Shown: positions 34,860 to 43,753, counted from the first letter of the stretch. The stretch is 62,907 nt of DNA from Clostridia bacterium (GCA_017436285.1 JAFSDL010000018.1:1-62907); one strand, 5' to 3'. Notes: a model not told the origin generated them from the sequence alone. Numbers and translations: made by a program.

Positions 34860-36272
34860 TTAATCGTCATCATCCTCGTCCTCATCGTCTTCTTCAGGCT
34901 CAACAGGAGTGATTTCGACCTTGATTTTTTCAATTCTTCTGTCCTCAACCTCGAGAACTGTGAATTTAACATTTTCAAAAACAACCTCGTTCATTTCGCC
35001 CTGCTTAGGGATACATTGAAGCTCGTCCATAATAAAGCCTGCGAGGGTTTCATAATCACCCTCGGGAAGCTCTTTTCCGATAAGCTCGTCAATTTCCTCA
35101 ATATCAATTGTACCCTCAACAGTGAAGGTGTTTTCGTCAATTTTTGAGATTTCCTCTTCTTCCTCGTCATATTCATCCTGAATATCACCCATAACTGCTT
35201 CAACGATATCCTCAAGGGTTACAATACCTGCAGTTCCGCCATATTCATCAACAACAACTGCCATCTGAATTCTTTTCAGACGCATTTCCTTGAAGAGCTC
35301 ACCGCAATCCTTGCTTTCGGGAACGAAATAAGGCTCTCTCATTATATTTTTCAAAGTACCTTTGACCTTAACCTCTTTACCGACATACTTGAGCAAATCT
35401 TTTATATAAACAATGCCCACAATATTGTCGATATCCTCGTCATAAAGAGGAATTCTTGACCTGCCGTGTTCAATGGCAAGTGCCATAAATTCTTCGAGGG
35501 TTGTGTCATTAACATCGGCTGCAACAACATCGGTACGGTGGGTCATAACATCCCCTGCATCCATATCATCAAACTCGAAGATATTATTTATCATTTCCTT
35601 CTGGTCATCCTCAATAACACCCTTTTCGCCACCAACATCAACCATCATTCTGATTTCTTCTTCGGTAACAACCTCTTCATCTGCATTGGGGTCGAAGCCT
35701 AAAAGACGAACAACGCCGTTTGTTGAAAGAGAAAGGAATTTAACAAAGGGTGATGTGATTTTTGACATTACATAAAGGGGCTTTGCAACTGCAAAGGCAA
35801 CCTTTTCAGGAATCTGCATACCGATTCTCTTGGGAACAAGCTCGCCTAAAACAAGAGAGAAGTATGACATAATCAAGGTAATCAGAACAACCGCAACAGG
35901 CGAAACAATGCTTTCGGGAAGCCCGAATTTACCTGTAACTGCATTTGTAAGCATCTCTGCAAAGGAGGTTGCAGCAGAAGCGGATGTTAAAAATCCTGCC
36001 AATGTTATACCAATCTGTATCGTAGAAAGGAATTTTGTCGGGTTTTTTGTAAGCTTTAAAACAAGCTTTGCTTTCTTGTGACCATCCTCTGCCATTTTCT
36101 CCATTTTTGCATCATTAAGAGAAATAACAGCAATTTCCGCCATAGCGAAATATGCGTTTACAAGAATAAGTGCCAGCAGCAAAAGGATTTTTAAAGCCAA
36201 GCTTCCTTCTGCCGGGTTTTGTGAAAGTTCAATTGCTTGGGCCAGAATGAAATTAGGTCCGGGGTCATCCAT
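34860..36272 (-). CDS. CNNM/HlyC-CorC family transporter-like protein with CBS pair
   Basis: 470 residues. N-terminal CNNM (DUF21) membrane domain with four helices (NAYFAMAEIAVISLNDAKME, VLGELVPKRIGMQIPEKVA), two CBS domains (MTHRTDVVAADVN; VDEYGGTAGIVTLEDIVEAVMGDI), a CorC_HlyC domain (FTVEGTIDIEEIDELIGKELP), and a very acidic Asp/Glu tail. The family is implicated in Mg2+/Na+ or other metal efflux. I prefer the ATG at 36272, 11 nt after AAAGGAG, over a TTG that lies inside this site; the spacing is slightly long, so the start is less certain than the function. Confidence 0.9.
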   Translation of the reverse strand: MDDPGPNFILAQAIELSQNPAEGSLALKILLLLALILVNAYFAMAEIAVISLNDAKMEKMAEDGHKKAKLVLKLTKNPTKFLSTIQIGITLAGFLTSASAATSFAEMLTNAVTGKFGLPESIVSPVAVVLITLIMSYFSLVLGELVPKRIGMQIPEKVAFAVAKPLYVMSKITSPFVKFLSLSTNGVVRLLGFDPNADEEVVTEEEIRMMVDVGGEKGVIEDDQKEMINNIFEFDDMDAGDVMTHRTDVVAADVNDTTLEEFMALAIEHGRSRIPLYDEDIDNIVGIVYIKDLLKYVGKEVKVKGTLKNIMREPYFVPESKDCGELFKEMRLKRIQMAVVVDEYGGTAGIVTLEDIVEAVMGDIQDEYDEEEEEISKIDENTFTVEGTIDIEEIDELIGKELPEGDYETLAGFIMDELQCIPKQGEMNEVVFENVKFTVLEVEDRRIEKIKVEITPVEPEEDDEDEDDDD

Positions 36273-36499
36273 AGTTGGATTTACTCCTTTCAAAAAATAA
36301 AAAATATTATGTAGCGTGAAATTACACTATACCACATTAGCATATATTATATAATTATTTCCACTGTTTTGTCAATATTTCAGGACAATATTAACATTGT
36401 CTGCCCCTCGCAAAACAAACCAACCAACCTCTTCGGGAGAAATTACGCAAAATACATAAAATATTGTTAAATTTTCCACGATTTTTTAGGTTTTTGCAG

Positions 36500-36528
36500 T
36501 TTACTTTTAAGAAAATAAGTGGTATTAT
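36500..36528 (+). promoter_or_regulatory. Predicted promoter of the PFOR gene
   Basis: -35 TTTACT (36500-36505), 17-nt spacer, -10 TATTAT (36523-36528), about 60 nt before the ATG. Other than this promoter, I see nothing in the 36294-36595 gap. Confidence 0.5.
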
Positions 36529-36595
36529 GTTTGGTGGTATATATATTACCTATTATAGTGTTTTTAAATTGATATTTTTTATAGGAGGAAATACT

Positions 36596-39500
36596 ATGGC
36601 TAGAAAAATGAAAACCATGGACGGTAACAATGCCGCTGCTTATGTGTCTTATGCATTCACAGAAGTTGCAGGTATTTACCCCATCACCCCTTCCAGCCCT
36701 ATGGCAGACTACGTTGACCAGTGGTCAGCTCAGGGAGTTAAGAACATCTTCGGAACAACTGTTAAGGTTTCCGAAATGCAGTCCGAAGCAGGTGCTGCAG
36801 GTACTGTTCACGGTTCACTCGCAGCCGGTGCGCTCACAACAACCTACACAGCTTCTCAGGGTCTTCTTCTTATGATCCCCAACATGTACAAAATCGCAGG
36901 TGAACTCCTTCCCAGCGTTTTCCATGTATCAGCTCGTTGTGTTGCTTCACACGCACTTAACATCTTCGGCGACCATTCAGACGTTTACGCTTGTCGTCAG
37001 ACAGGTTTCGCTATGCTCGCTGAAACAAATACTCAGGAAGTTATGGACCTCGGCGCAGTTGCTCACCTTGCAACAATCAAGAGCAGAGTTCCCTTTATCA
37101 ACTTCTTCGATGGCTTCCGTACTTCTCACGAAATCCAGAAGATTGCTATCTGGGATTATGAAGACCTTAAAGAAATGTGCGATATGGACGCAGTTGATGC
37201 TTTCAGAAAGAGAGCTCTCAACCCCGACCGTCCCGTAATGCGCGGTTCTCACGAAAACGGTGACATCTTCTTCCAGCACAGAGAAGCTTGTAACACATAC
37301 TACGATGCAGTTCCCGCTATTGTTGAAGAATATATGGGCAAGGTTAATGCTAAGCTTGGCACTGACTACCAGCTCTTCAACTACTACGGTGCAGCAGATG
37401 CTGAAAACGTAATCGTTGCTATGGGTTCAATCTGTGACGTTGCAGAAGAAGTTATCGATTACCTTCTTGCTAAGGGCGAAAAGGTTGGTCTTCTTAAGGT
37501 TCGTCTTTACAGACCCTTCGCATCAGAAAAATTCGTTGCAGCCCTTCCCGCAACAGTTAAGAAAATTGCAGTTCTTGACAGAACAAAAGAGCCCGGTTCA
37601 ATCGGTGAGCCCCTCTACCTTGATGTTGTTGCTGCTCTTGATGCTTGCAACAAATCCGGTATCTTTGTTTCCGGCGGTCGTTACGGTCTCGGCTCAAAAG
37701 ATACTCCCCCTGCATCAATCTTTGCTATCTTTGCAGACCTTGCAAAAGCAGATTCCAAAAAGCACTTCACACTTGGTATTAACGACGACGTTACCTACCT
37801 TTCACTTCCCGAAGAAGAAGCTCCCAACACAGCTGCTGAAGGTACAATCGAGTGCAAATTCTGGGGTCTTGGCGGTGACGGTACTGTTGGTGCTAATAAA
37901 GACTCTATTAAAATCATCGGTGACCACACTGACAAATATGTTCAGGCATACTTCCAGTATGACTCAAAGAAAACCGGTGGTGTTACAATTTCTCACCTTC
38001 GTTTCGGTGACAAACCCATCAAGAGCCCCTACTATGTAAACAAGGCTGACTTCGTTGCATGTCACACACCTGCTTACATCGAAAAAGGCTTCAAGATTGT
38101 TAACGACGTTAAGCCCGGCGGTGTATTCCTTATCAACTGCCAGTGGTCTGATGAAGAGCTTGCAGAAAAGCTTAACGCAGAAACAAAACAGTATATCGCA
38201 AAGAACAACATTCAGCTTTACACTGTTAACGCTATTGACCTTGCTGCAGAAATCGGTCTCGGTAAGAGAACAAACACAATTCTTCAGGCTTCATTCTTTG
38301 CTCTTGCAAACGTTCTTCCTAAGGATGATGCAATCGGCTATATGAAGAATGCTGCAATGAAGTTCCTCAAAAAAGGTCAGGAAATCGTTGATATGAACCA
38401 TAAAGCTATCGACGCAGGTTTCGGTGCATTCAAGAAATACGACGTTCCTGCTGACTGGGCAAACGCAGTTGACGCTGTAGAAACAGCTGCTTCTGAAGGT
38501 CCCGCAAAGCTTGTTAAGATGGTTGACAATATTATGAAGCCCGTTGGTGCTATGAATGGTGACGCTCTTCCCGTTTCCGTATTCACAGACCACGCTGACG
38601 GTACATTCGAGCAGGGTGCTTCCGCATATGAAAAACGTGGTGTTGCAGTTATGGTTCCTGAATGGGATCCCACAACTTGTGCAAAATGTAATAAATGTTC
38701 TTATGTTTGTCCTCACGCAACAATCCGTCCCTTCGCTCTTGATGCTGATGAGGTTGCTAACGCTCCTGAGGTTATGAAAAAGGCTCCCAAGCCCGTTGTT
38801 AAGACAGATTATGTTTACACACTTGCTGTTTCTCCCCTCGATTGTATGGGTTGCGGCGTTTGTGTTGGCGTTTGTCCCACAAACTCTCTTAAGATGGTAT
38901 CTCGTGAGAGCCAGGATGCTCAGCAGGCAGCATTTGATTACTGCGTAGCTAACGTAACAGAAAAAGAAGGTGTTGCAGGTCCTGCAAACATCATCTCCAG
39001 CCAGTATAAGAAACCTCTCCTTGAGTTCTCAGGCTCTTGCGCAGGTTGTGCAGAAACTGCTTATGCTCGTCTTGTTACTCAGCTCTTCGGTGACAGAATG
39101 TATATTTCTAACGCAACAGGTTGTTCTTCAATCTGGGGTGGTCCTGCTGCTACATCTCCCTACACAGTTAACGCTAAGGGTCAGGGTCCTGCTTGGGCTA
39201 ACTCACTCTTCGAAGATAACGCAGAGCACGGCTTCGGTATGCTTCTCGGTCAGTCTGCTCTTCGTAACAGCCTTATTGCTAAGGTTGAACAGATTGCAGA
39301 ATCTGATAAAGCTTCCGATGCAGTAAAAGCTGCTGCAAAAGAATATCTTGCAACTGTTAACGACGGTGAAAAGAACGGCGCTGCTACTGACGCTCTTGTT
39401 GCTGCTATTGGCGACGGTGCTTGCTGCGACCTTTGCAAATCAATTGTTGATAATAAAGAATTCCTTTCAAAGAAATCCGTTTGGATCTTCGGTGGTGACG

Positions 39501-40141
39501 GTTGGGCATACGACATCGGCTTCGGTGGTGTTGACCACGTTCTTGCTTCCGGTGAAGATGTAAACATTATGGTATTCGATACTGAGGTTTACTCCAACAC
39601 AGGCGGACAGGCTTCTAAGGCTTCTAACATCGGTCAGGTTGCTCAGTTCGCAGCTGCTGGTAAAGCAATTGCTAAGAAGAGCCTCGCTGAAATCGCTATG
39701 AGCTATGGCTACGTTTACGTTGCACAGATCGCTATGGGCGCAGACCAGAACCAGACTCTTAAAGCAATTAAGGAAGCTGAAGCATACAATGGTCCTTCAC
39801 TTATCATTGCTTACTCACCTTGCGAAATGCACTCAATTAAGGGCGGTATGATTAACTGCCAGAACGAAATGAAGAAAGCTGTTGAATGCGGTTACTGGAA
39901 TATGTTCCGTTACAACCCCGCTCTCAAGGCAGAAGGCAAGAATCCTTTCACAATCGATTCTAAGGCTCCTGCAACAGAGGCATACAAAGCATTCCTTCTT
40001 AACGAAGCTCGTTATTCTTCTCTTACTCGTTCCTTCCCCGAAAGAGCAGAAGCTCTCTTCGCACAGTCCGAGCAGACAGCACTCGAGAGATATGAACATC
40101 TTACAAGACTTCAGGCTCTCTATGCTCCTAAGGCTGAATAA
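36596..40141 (+). CDS. nifJ: Pyruvate:ferredoxin (flavodoxin) oxidoreductase, single chain
   Basis: 1181 residues, the usual homodimeric PFOR length. Converts pyruvate and CoA to acetyl-CoA and CO2, reducing ferredoxin; a central enzyme of anaerobic metabolism. Domains in order: the pyruvate/TPP N-terminal domain (YPITPSSPMAD, SEAGAAG), gamma domain (FWGLGGDGTVGANK), two [4Fe-4S] motifs (CAKCNKCSYVCP and CMGCGVCVGVCP), then the TPP-binding C-terminal part (CAGCAETAYARL, GDGWAYDIGFGGVDHVL, EVYSNTGGQASK). ATG 36596 follows ATAGGAGGAAATACT; an upstream TTG reading adds 44 unrelated residues that cover the promoter. Confidence 0.97.
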   Translation: MARKMKTMDGNNAAAYVSYAFTEVAGIYPITPSSPMADYVDQWSAQGVKNIFGTTVKVSEMQSEAGAAGTVHGSLAAGALTTTYTASQGLLLMIPNMYKIAGELLPSVFHVSARCVASHALNIFGDHSDVYACRQTGFAMLAETNTQEVMDLGAVAHLATIKSRVPFINFFDGFRTSHEIQKIAIWDYEDLKEMCDMDAVDAFRKRALNPDRPVMRGSHENGDIFFQHREACNTYYDAVPAIVEEYMGKVNAKLGTDYQLFNYYGAADAENVIVAMGSICDVAEEVIDYLLAKGEKVGLLKVRLYRPFASEKFVAALPATVKKIAVLDRTKEPGSIGEPLYLDVVAALDACNKSGIFVSGGRYGLGSKDTPPASIFAIFADLAKADSKKHFTLGINDDVTYLSLPEEEAPNTAAEGTIECKFWGLGGDGTVGANKDSIKIIGDHTDKYVQAYFQYDSKKTGGVTISHLRFGDKPIKSPYYVNKADFVACHTPAYIEKGFKIVNDVKPGGVFLINCQWSDEELAEKLNAETKQYIAKNNIQLYTVNAIDLAAEIGLGKRTNTILQASFFALANVLPKDDAIGYMKNAAMKFLKKGQEIVDMNHKAIDAGFGAFKKYDVPADWANAVDAVETAASEGPAKLVKMVDNIMKPVGAMNGDALPVSVFTDHADGTFEQGASAYEKRGVAVMVPEWDPTTCAKCNKCSYVCPHATIRPFALDADEVANAPEVMKKAPKPVVKTDYVYTLAVSPLDCMGCGVCVGVCPTNSLKMVSRESQDAQQAAFDYCVANVTEKEGVAGPANIISSQYKKPLLEFSGSCAGCAETAYARLVTQLFGDRMYISNATGCSSIWGGPAATSPYTVNAKGQGPAWANSLFEDNAEHGFGMLLGQSALRNSLIAKVEQIAESDKASDAVKAAAKEYLATVNDGEKNGAATDALVAAIGDGACCDLCKSIVDNKEFLSKKSVWIFGGDGWAYDIGFGGVDHVLASGEDVNIMVFDTEVYSNTGGQASKASNIGQVAQFAAAGKAIAKKSLAEIAMSYGYVYVAQIAMGADQNQTLKAIKEAEAYNGPSLIIAYSPCEMHSIKGGMINCQNEMKKAVECGYWNMFRYNPALKAEGKNPFTIDSKAPATEAYKAFLLNEARYSSLTRSFPERAEALFAQSEQTALERYEHLTRLQALYAPKAE

Positions 40142-40148
40142 GATTAAA

Positions 40149-40183
40149 GGCGTTGTGTTCGAAAGAACACAACGCCAGTTTTA
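40149..40183 (+). terminator. Intrinsic terminator of the PFOR gene
   Basis: GGCGTTGTGTTC, GAAA, GAACACAACGCC (40149-40176), a perfect 12-bp stem with a GNRA-type loop, followed by AGTTTTATTT. Confidence 0.92.
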
Positions 40184-40256
40184 TTTGCTTTTTGCAAGTG
40201 ATATTGCTACGCAGTGATATTATGCTTCGCGTAGTGTTATTTGCTTCGCAAGTTTT
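40184..40256 (+). repeat. Four tandem small-hairpin units (TTGCTTCGCAA type)
   Basis: Consecutive units TTTGCTTTTTGCAAGTGATA, TTGCTACGCAGTGATA, TTATGCTTCGCGTAGTG and TTATTTGCTTCGCAAG. Each has a short inverted repeat around a T-rich or TTCG loop and a TGATATT-like joint. Found directly after the PFOR terminator and before a second terminator-like hairpin. Confidence 0.65.
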
Positions 40257-40261
40257 ATTAC

Positions 40262-40305
40262 AAAAATACCACCATATCGTTATTTACGGTATGGTGGTAT
40301 TTTTT
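40262..40305 (+). terminator. Second hairpin with T run downstream of PFOR
   Basis: AAAAATACCACCATA (40262-40276) and TATGGTGGTATTTTT (40290-40304) form a 15-bp stem; A and T runs on both sides make it bidirectional in form. Confidence 0.75.
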
Positions 40306-40344
40306 GATTGCGCGACGACAGGTAGAGCTATGTACGCTTATTAT

Positions 40345-40384
40345 ACTCAGGTTCTGAGTGTTTGTCAATACTCAAATTCTGAGT
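40345..40384 (+). promoter_or_regulatory. Two 15-bp palindromes, likely operator of the small Xre gene
   Basis: ACTCAGGTTCTGAGT (40345-40359) and ACTCAAATTCTGAGT (40370-40384), with centres 25 bp apart. TATAAT lies just downstream (40389-40394), so bound protein would cover the promoter. Ends 42 nt before the Xre start. Autoregulation is inferred. Confidence 0.65.
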
Positions 40385-40426
40385 TTGTTATAATTTTTGT
40401 AAATCTACAAAAAGAGGTTTGCAAAA

Positions 40427-40654
40427 ATGAACTATGCAGAAAGAATTCGCGCCTTGCGTGAAGACAAAGATTTAAGACAAATAGATGTAGCTACAGTTTT
40501 AAAAAAATCTCAACAAGGCTATGCACATCTTGAAAATGAAGAAGCCCGCTTGTCCGTTGAGGATTTACGAGCTCTTTGTGAATTTTATAATGTATCTGCT
40601 GATTATATTCTTGGTTTTATTGATAATCCCGTCCCTCTTCCGAGAAAGAAATAA
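40427..40654 (+). CDS. Small Xre-family helix-turn-helix regulator
   Basis: 75 residues: RIRALREDKDLRQIDVATVLKKSQQGYAHLENEEARLSVEDLRAL forms the HTH, then NVSADYILGFIDNPVP and a basic end. Shares the ending DYILGF-x-DNP-x-P with the regulator at 15421-15636. GAGG lies 9 nt before the ATG. The recognition helix differs from its paralogue, in keeping with the different operator sequences upstream of each. Converges with the AlkD-like gene. Target genes unknown apart from likely self-control. Confidence 0.85.
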   Translation: MNYAERIRALREDKDLRQIDVATVLKKSQQGYAHLENEEARLSVEDLRALCEFYNVSADYILGFIDNPVPLPRKK

Positions 40655-40662
40655 TTATATAA

Positions 40663-41346
40663 TCACTTAAATTTCAAACTTTTTAGAAATATTTTTTGTT
40701 CATCAGTTATTCTATAACTTTCAACTGCCTTTTGAATGGTTTTGTTGTGAGTCCATTTGTCCAGGGGTTTGTTTTCTAAAATTTTTACTGCTTCATCATA
40801 TTGCTTTGCAAGGGCAGTTGCAAAATACCAGGCTCTTACCATATTTATGTAGTATTCTTCGCTTTTGATATTTTTAACCCAATAAAGATATTCAGGCTTG
40901 AAATCCTCTTCAAGATAATAATTCATCAGGCAATTTACTGCAAAGCGAATTGTGTATGTATTATTTGAACTGAGCCACTTTTTTATATCTTCTAAAAGCT
41001 CTGTTTTATGCTTTTTCAGAATTTTCGGGCGCATCATATCGCAGGTTGCCCAGTTATCTACAAAGGGGAGAAAAATGTTCAATTCTTTAATTAATTCTTC
41101 ATAATCCTTTATTTCTTCCAACAAAAAAGCGTGCAGATTGTCTTCCTCATAGTATTTATGGGGAAGATTTTTTATAAATTTCTTTGCCTCGTCTCTTTTC
41201 CCGAATCCCTTTGCAAACTTTCGTAAAACGGGAGTACGAATACCGATAACCTTGTCAGGATTCACAGTAGGCATAAGCTTCTGGTGAAATTCTTTGTATT
41301 TCAGGTCTTGTAGTTTAAATAATTCAATCTGTAAATTTGTTTGCAT
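40663..41346 (-). CDS. AlkD-like DNA alkylation repair protein
   Basis: 227 residues of ALK/HEAT-like repeats: VNPDKVIGIRTPVLRKFAKGF near the N-terminus, PFVDNWATCDMMRP in the middle and MVRAWYFATALAK. The DNW and Arg-x-Pro-rich positions fit the PF08713 family, which excises 3- or 7-alkylpurines or has unknown roles in Clostridia. ATG 41344-41346 with GGAGTG upstream, only 4 nt after the HTH gene's stop; a longer reading would overlap that gene. The position downstream of a candidate toxin-antitoxin pair suggests co-transcription, perhaps by chance. Confidence 0.85.
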   Translation of the reverse strand: MQTNLQIELFKLQDLKYKEFHQKLMPTVNPDKVIGIRTPVLRKFAKGFGKRDEAKKFIKNLPHKYYEEDNLHAFLLEEIKDYEELIKELNIFLPFVDNWATCDMMRPKILKKHKTELLEDIKKWLSSNNTYTIRFAVNCLMNYYLEEDFKPEYLYWVKNIKSEEYYINMVRAWYFATALAKQYDEAVKILENKPLDKWTHNKTIQKAVESYRITDEQKIFLKSLKFK

Positions 41347-41350
41347 TATT

Positions 41351-41983
41351 TCACTCCAACAAATCTTCCACATTACATCCCAACACCTTGGATAATGCCA
41401 TAAGATTGTTATACTGCGCCTTATTTATATCTGCTTTTCTTTGTTCATACAATTGAATTGAGCGAACAGAAACATTTGTTGCTTTTGCAAGCTGAGATTG
41501 AGAAAGATTTTTTTCTTTGCGGTGCTTTGCGAGATTTGTTTCGCTTTTCAAATTCATAATTTCATCAAACACAGTAACCGCCTTGCTTTGATCTGCTTCG
41601 TGCAAAACACCATATAAATTTTCTAATTTTTCATAAGATATTTTTTTTACAATAACGGAAAATGATTTTCCAGTGTACCACTGATAATAGGCTAAAATCC
41701 AACCAATCCAATATTCAGCGGGATAGTCAAGGTAAGGTATTTCAATGATATCGCTTGTTTTTTTACCACAAATTTTTAAAACTATCTTTGCAAGTTCTAT
41801 TCCGGACATTCCCGAAATATATTTAACATTACCTCTACCAAACTCTTCTGCAACACCACTTGCAATAAATAAATCCAAAAACTCCTGTCCTCCCACATCT
41901 GAGAAAAGAGTTGCATATTCTACAGCTCCACCCAATGTTTCCATTGCATCATCTAAAAATATTTCATCGTAAGCGTGGGTCAT
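41351..41983 (-). CDS. Helix-turn-helix protein with unassigned N-terminal domain, candidate antitoxin
   Basis: 210 residues. The last 60 (LAKHRKEKNLSQSQLAKATNVSVRSIQLYEQRKADINKA) are an Xre-type HTH. The first 145 (MTHAYDEIFLDDAMETLGG, EFLDLFIASGVAEEFGRGN, YWIGWILAYYQWYTG) form a separate domain that I cannot name. It overlaps the DUF3990-like gene upstream by 20 nt, and the pair has one promoter with twin operators, the arrangement of a toxin-antitoxin operon in which the second protein is antitoxin and repressor. GGTGA lies 8 nt before the ATG. The antitoxin role is an inference from order, overlap and operator. Confidence 0.75.
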   Translation of the reverse strand: MTHAYDEIFLDDAMETLGGAVEYATLFSDVGGQEFLDLFIASGVAEEFGRGNVKYISGMSGIELAKIVLKICGKKTSDIIEIPYLDYPAEYWIGWILAYYQWYTGKSFSVIVKKISYEKLENLYGVLHEADQSKAVTVFDEIMNLKSETNLAKHRKEKNLSQSQLAKATNVSVRSIQLYEQRKADINKAQYNNLMALSKVLGCNVEDLLE

Positions 41984-42641
41984 CGTTTTTCACCTGCCCG
42001 ACTAAAATATCACGCACATACAAATCATCGGCACTGATTATAAAATCTGCTCCGTGATTATTAAGGTATTCCTTTTTTGCTCTGTTTTCTCTTTCCATTC
42101 TTTTTGAATTATAAATACTTCCATCAGCTATTTCATATTCAATAAATTTTATTTTCTCAAAAGCCTTAGGTGTCATAAGAACAATTTGCTCCCCTAATTC
42201 ACCTAACCTCATAGCACGTGAAAGTTGGTTTACTGAAATAACATTGTTAAGAAAATCCTTTGCGTATGAAAAATACGAATCATCCGCGCGATAGCCCCAT
42301 ATAATATCATATCCTGAAATATCGGGAAGAAACTCTTTTAAAATATATTCACTTGCTTGCCGTGAAACGGGAGATCGCTTCTGAAACACCCTATTGTTTA
42401 AAAGAATTGCAATCCAATTAAGTATATTATAGCCCTCTTTATTAAGATACAACACCTTCAAATCTGAAATATCCAGCTCGTACTTATTGGCAAACCCATC
42501 TTTTATGGTAGGACAAGCCCATTCTTTTGCAAGCTCAGGACTTTCAGTGCAGTAAAAGCCTCTGCCATAATCGTTTTTATCCGAACCATAGCCATAAACC
42601 GGATTCTCTATGATTTCTGATGAACCGTGATATAAAATCAT
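41964..42641 (-). CDS. DUF3990-like ADP-ribosyltransferase-fold protein, candidate toxin
   Basis: 225 residues. The N-terminus MILYHGSSEIIENPVYG followed by YGRGFYCTESPELAKEWAC matches the DUF3990 (PF13151) pattern LYHGS...GFY-T, which resembles the H-Y ADP-ribosyltransferase core; SRQASEYILKEF and a late LGELGEQIVLMTPKAFEKIKF follow. AGAGGTGG lies 6 nt before the ATG. The first gene of a two-gene module overlapping its HTH partner by 20 nt; sigma-A promoter and 16-bp twin operators upstream. Catalytic activity and target are not known from sequence. Confidence 0.78.
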   Translation of the reverse strand: MILYHGSSEIIENPVYGYGSDKNDYGRGFYCTESPELAKEWACPTIKDGFANKYELDISDLKVLYLNKEGYNILNWIAILLNNRVFQKRSPVSRQASEYILKEFLPDISGYDIIWGYRADDSYFSYAKDFLNNVISVNQLSRAMRLGELGEQIVLMTPKAFEKIKFIEYEIADGSIYNSKRMERENRAKKEYLNNHGADFIISADDLYVRDILVGQVKNDDPRLR

Positions 42642-42663
42642 ATATTTCCACCTCTTAAAACTA

Positions 42664-42715
42664 TATCATTCTATTGATACATTAATAGTATATCATTTTA
42701 TTGATATAGTTGCAA
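42664..42715 (-). promoter_or_regulatory. Promoter with two 16-bp operators of the DUF3990/HTH module
   Basis: Minus strand -35 TTGCAA (42710-42715), 17-nt spacer, -10 TATACT (42687-42692). Two copies of TATCATTYTATTGATA (42664-42679 and 42691-42706; one difference, arms TATCA/TGATA) are 27 bp apart, one filling the spacer and one just downstream of -10. Binding at either would block the promoter. Confidence 0.8.
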
Positions 42716-42733
42716 GTGGTTTTTGATATTTTA

Positions 42734-43708
42734 TTATCTTGGTATATTTATAAGCGCACAGGAGCTATTAAGTTCATTTTTCGAGTCATTTTCAATATTT
42801 GCCAATACAGCCACTTCAAACACTTTTCCTTCAATCTGATTTGCATTTGTAAATGGAACAATATCACCATTAATATATAAATAACTATAATTTTCAGGTA
42901 GAATTCCGTATGTGTCATCCTCTTCTATTGTTTTCCACATACTTGAATCGTTGTTAATAGCATAACCAAATTTAGTTGTGTTACCCGACAACTCAACAAT
43001 CTCCCCTATATCTTCAGTACAAAGAAAATTATTGTATTTATTAAAGTGGATTCCGTCAACATTCAAATTAGACTCTCTTTGAATCATAGTTATTGATGTT
43101 TGCGGAATACCTTTTTCATCGTGCAACCAATACTTTACCGAAACTTCTTTGAAAGTAGCTCTATCCCACAAACGCATATCAATGTAGGTAACATCACCAT
43201 TCTTATCATATCTTATATATGAATCGGTACAAACAGCATCAGAAGAAATATAAAACTCCTTATATATCGCTGCGGATATTTCATTAAAAACACTGCTACT
43301 GTCTTTTGAATACATCTGTAAAGAAATGTGTGCATTTTTGGGAGTTTTAACCGCCTGATAAATAGCATAAACGCCCGATAACAATGTAATGATACTCAAA
43401 ATCAAAGCAATAATGTTCCCCTTGTGTTTTTCCTTTTTAGATTTTTTCATAACCTGAACAATAGTTTTATCTGCTTCTTCCCTGACTTTTTCGTGGAGAA
43501 TTTTTTCGCCACTTAATATTTCATTTATACTTACATTAAATATTAGGCTGATTTTTTCTATGATTTCAATATCCGGATAACATTTTCCCGTTTCCCATTT
43601 CGAAACAGCTTTATCTGTAACACTTAATTTTTCAGCTAATTCTTTTTGGGTTAACCCGTTTTCTTTTCTAAGCTCTGAAATAAATTTACCTACATCAAAA
43701 GCATTCAT
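42734..43708 (-). CDS. Membrane-anchored Xre-family regulator
   Basis: 324 residues. N-terminal HTH (ISELRKENGLTQKELAEKLSVTDKAVSKWETGKCYPDIEII), a Lys-rich linker, one membrane helix (about residues 98-120, IIALILSIITLLSGVYAIYQ) and an external domain of about 200 residues with no named family. The layout suggests a sensor whose outside domain controls a DNA-binding inside domain. Two paralogues by layout are at 58371 and 59756. It is transcribed towards the toxin-antitoxin promoter but separated from it by only 18 nt. Confidence 0.85.
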   Translation of the reverse strand: MNAFDVGKFISELRKENGLTQKELAEKLSVTDKAVSKWETGKCYPDIEIIEKISLIFNVSINEILSGEKILHEKVREEADKTIVQVMKKSKKEKHKGNIIALILSIITLLSGVYAIYQAVKTPKNAHISLQMYSKDSSSVFNEISAAIYKEFYISSDAVCTDSYIRYDKNGDVTYIDMRLWDRATFKEVSVKYWLHDEKGIPQTSITMIQRESNLNVDGIHFNKYNNFLCTEDIGEIVELSGNTTKFGYAINNDSSMWKTIEEDDTYGILPENYSYLYINGDIVPFTNANQIEGKVFEVAVLANIENDSKNELNSSCALINIPR

Positions 43709-43753
43709 AACCTAAAGCCTCCTTTATCTTTGAGAAAATTATATATTAAAACA

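Noticed and set aside
36464-36595. 44-residue N-terminal extension of PFOR
   Set aside because: It covers the promoter and lacks a ribosome site; GGAGGAA precedes ATG 36596, which begins the conserved domain.
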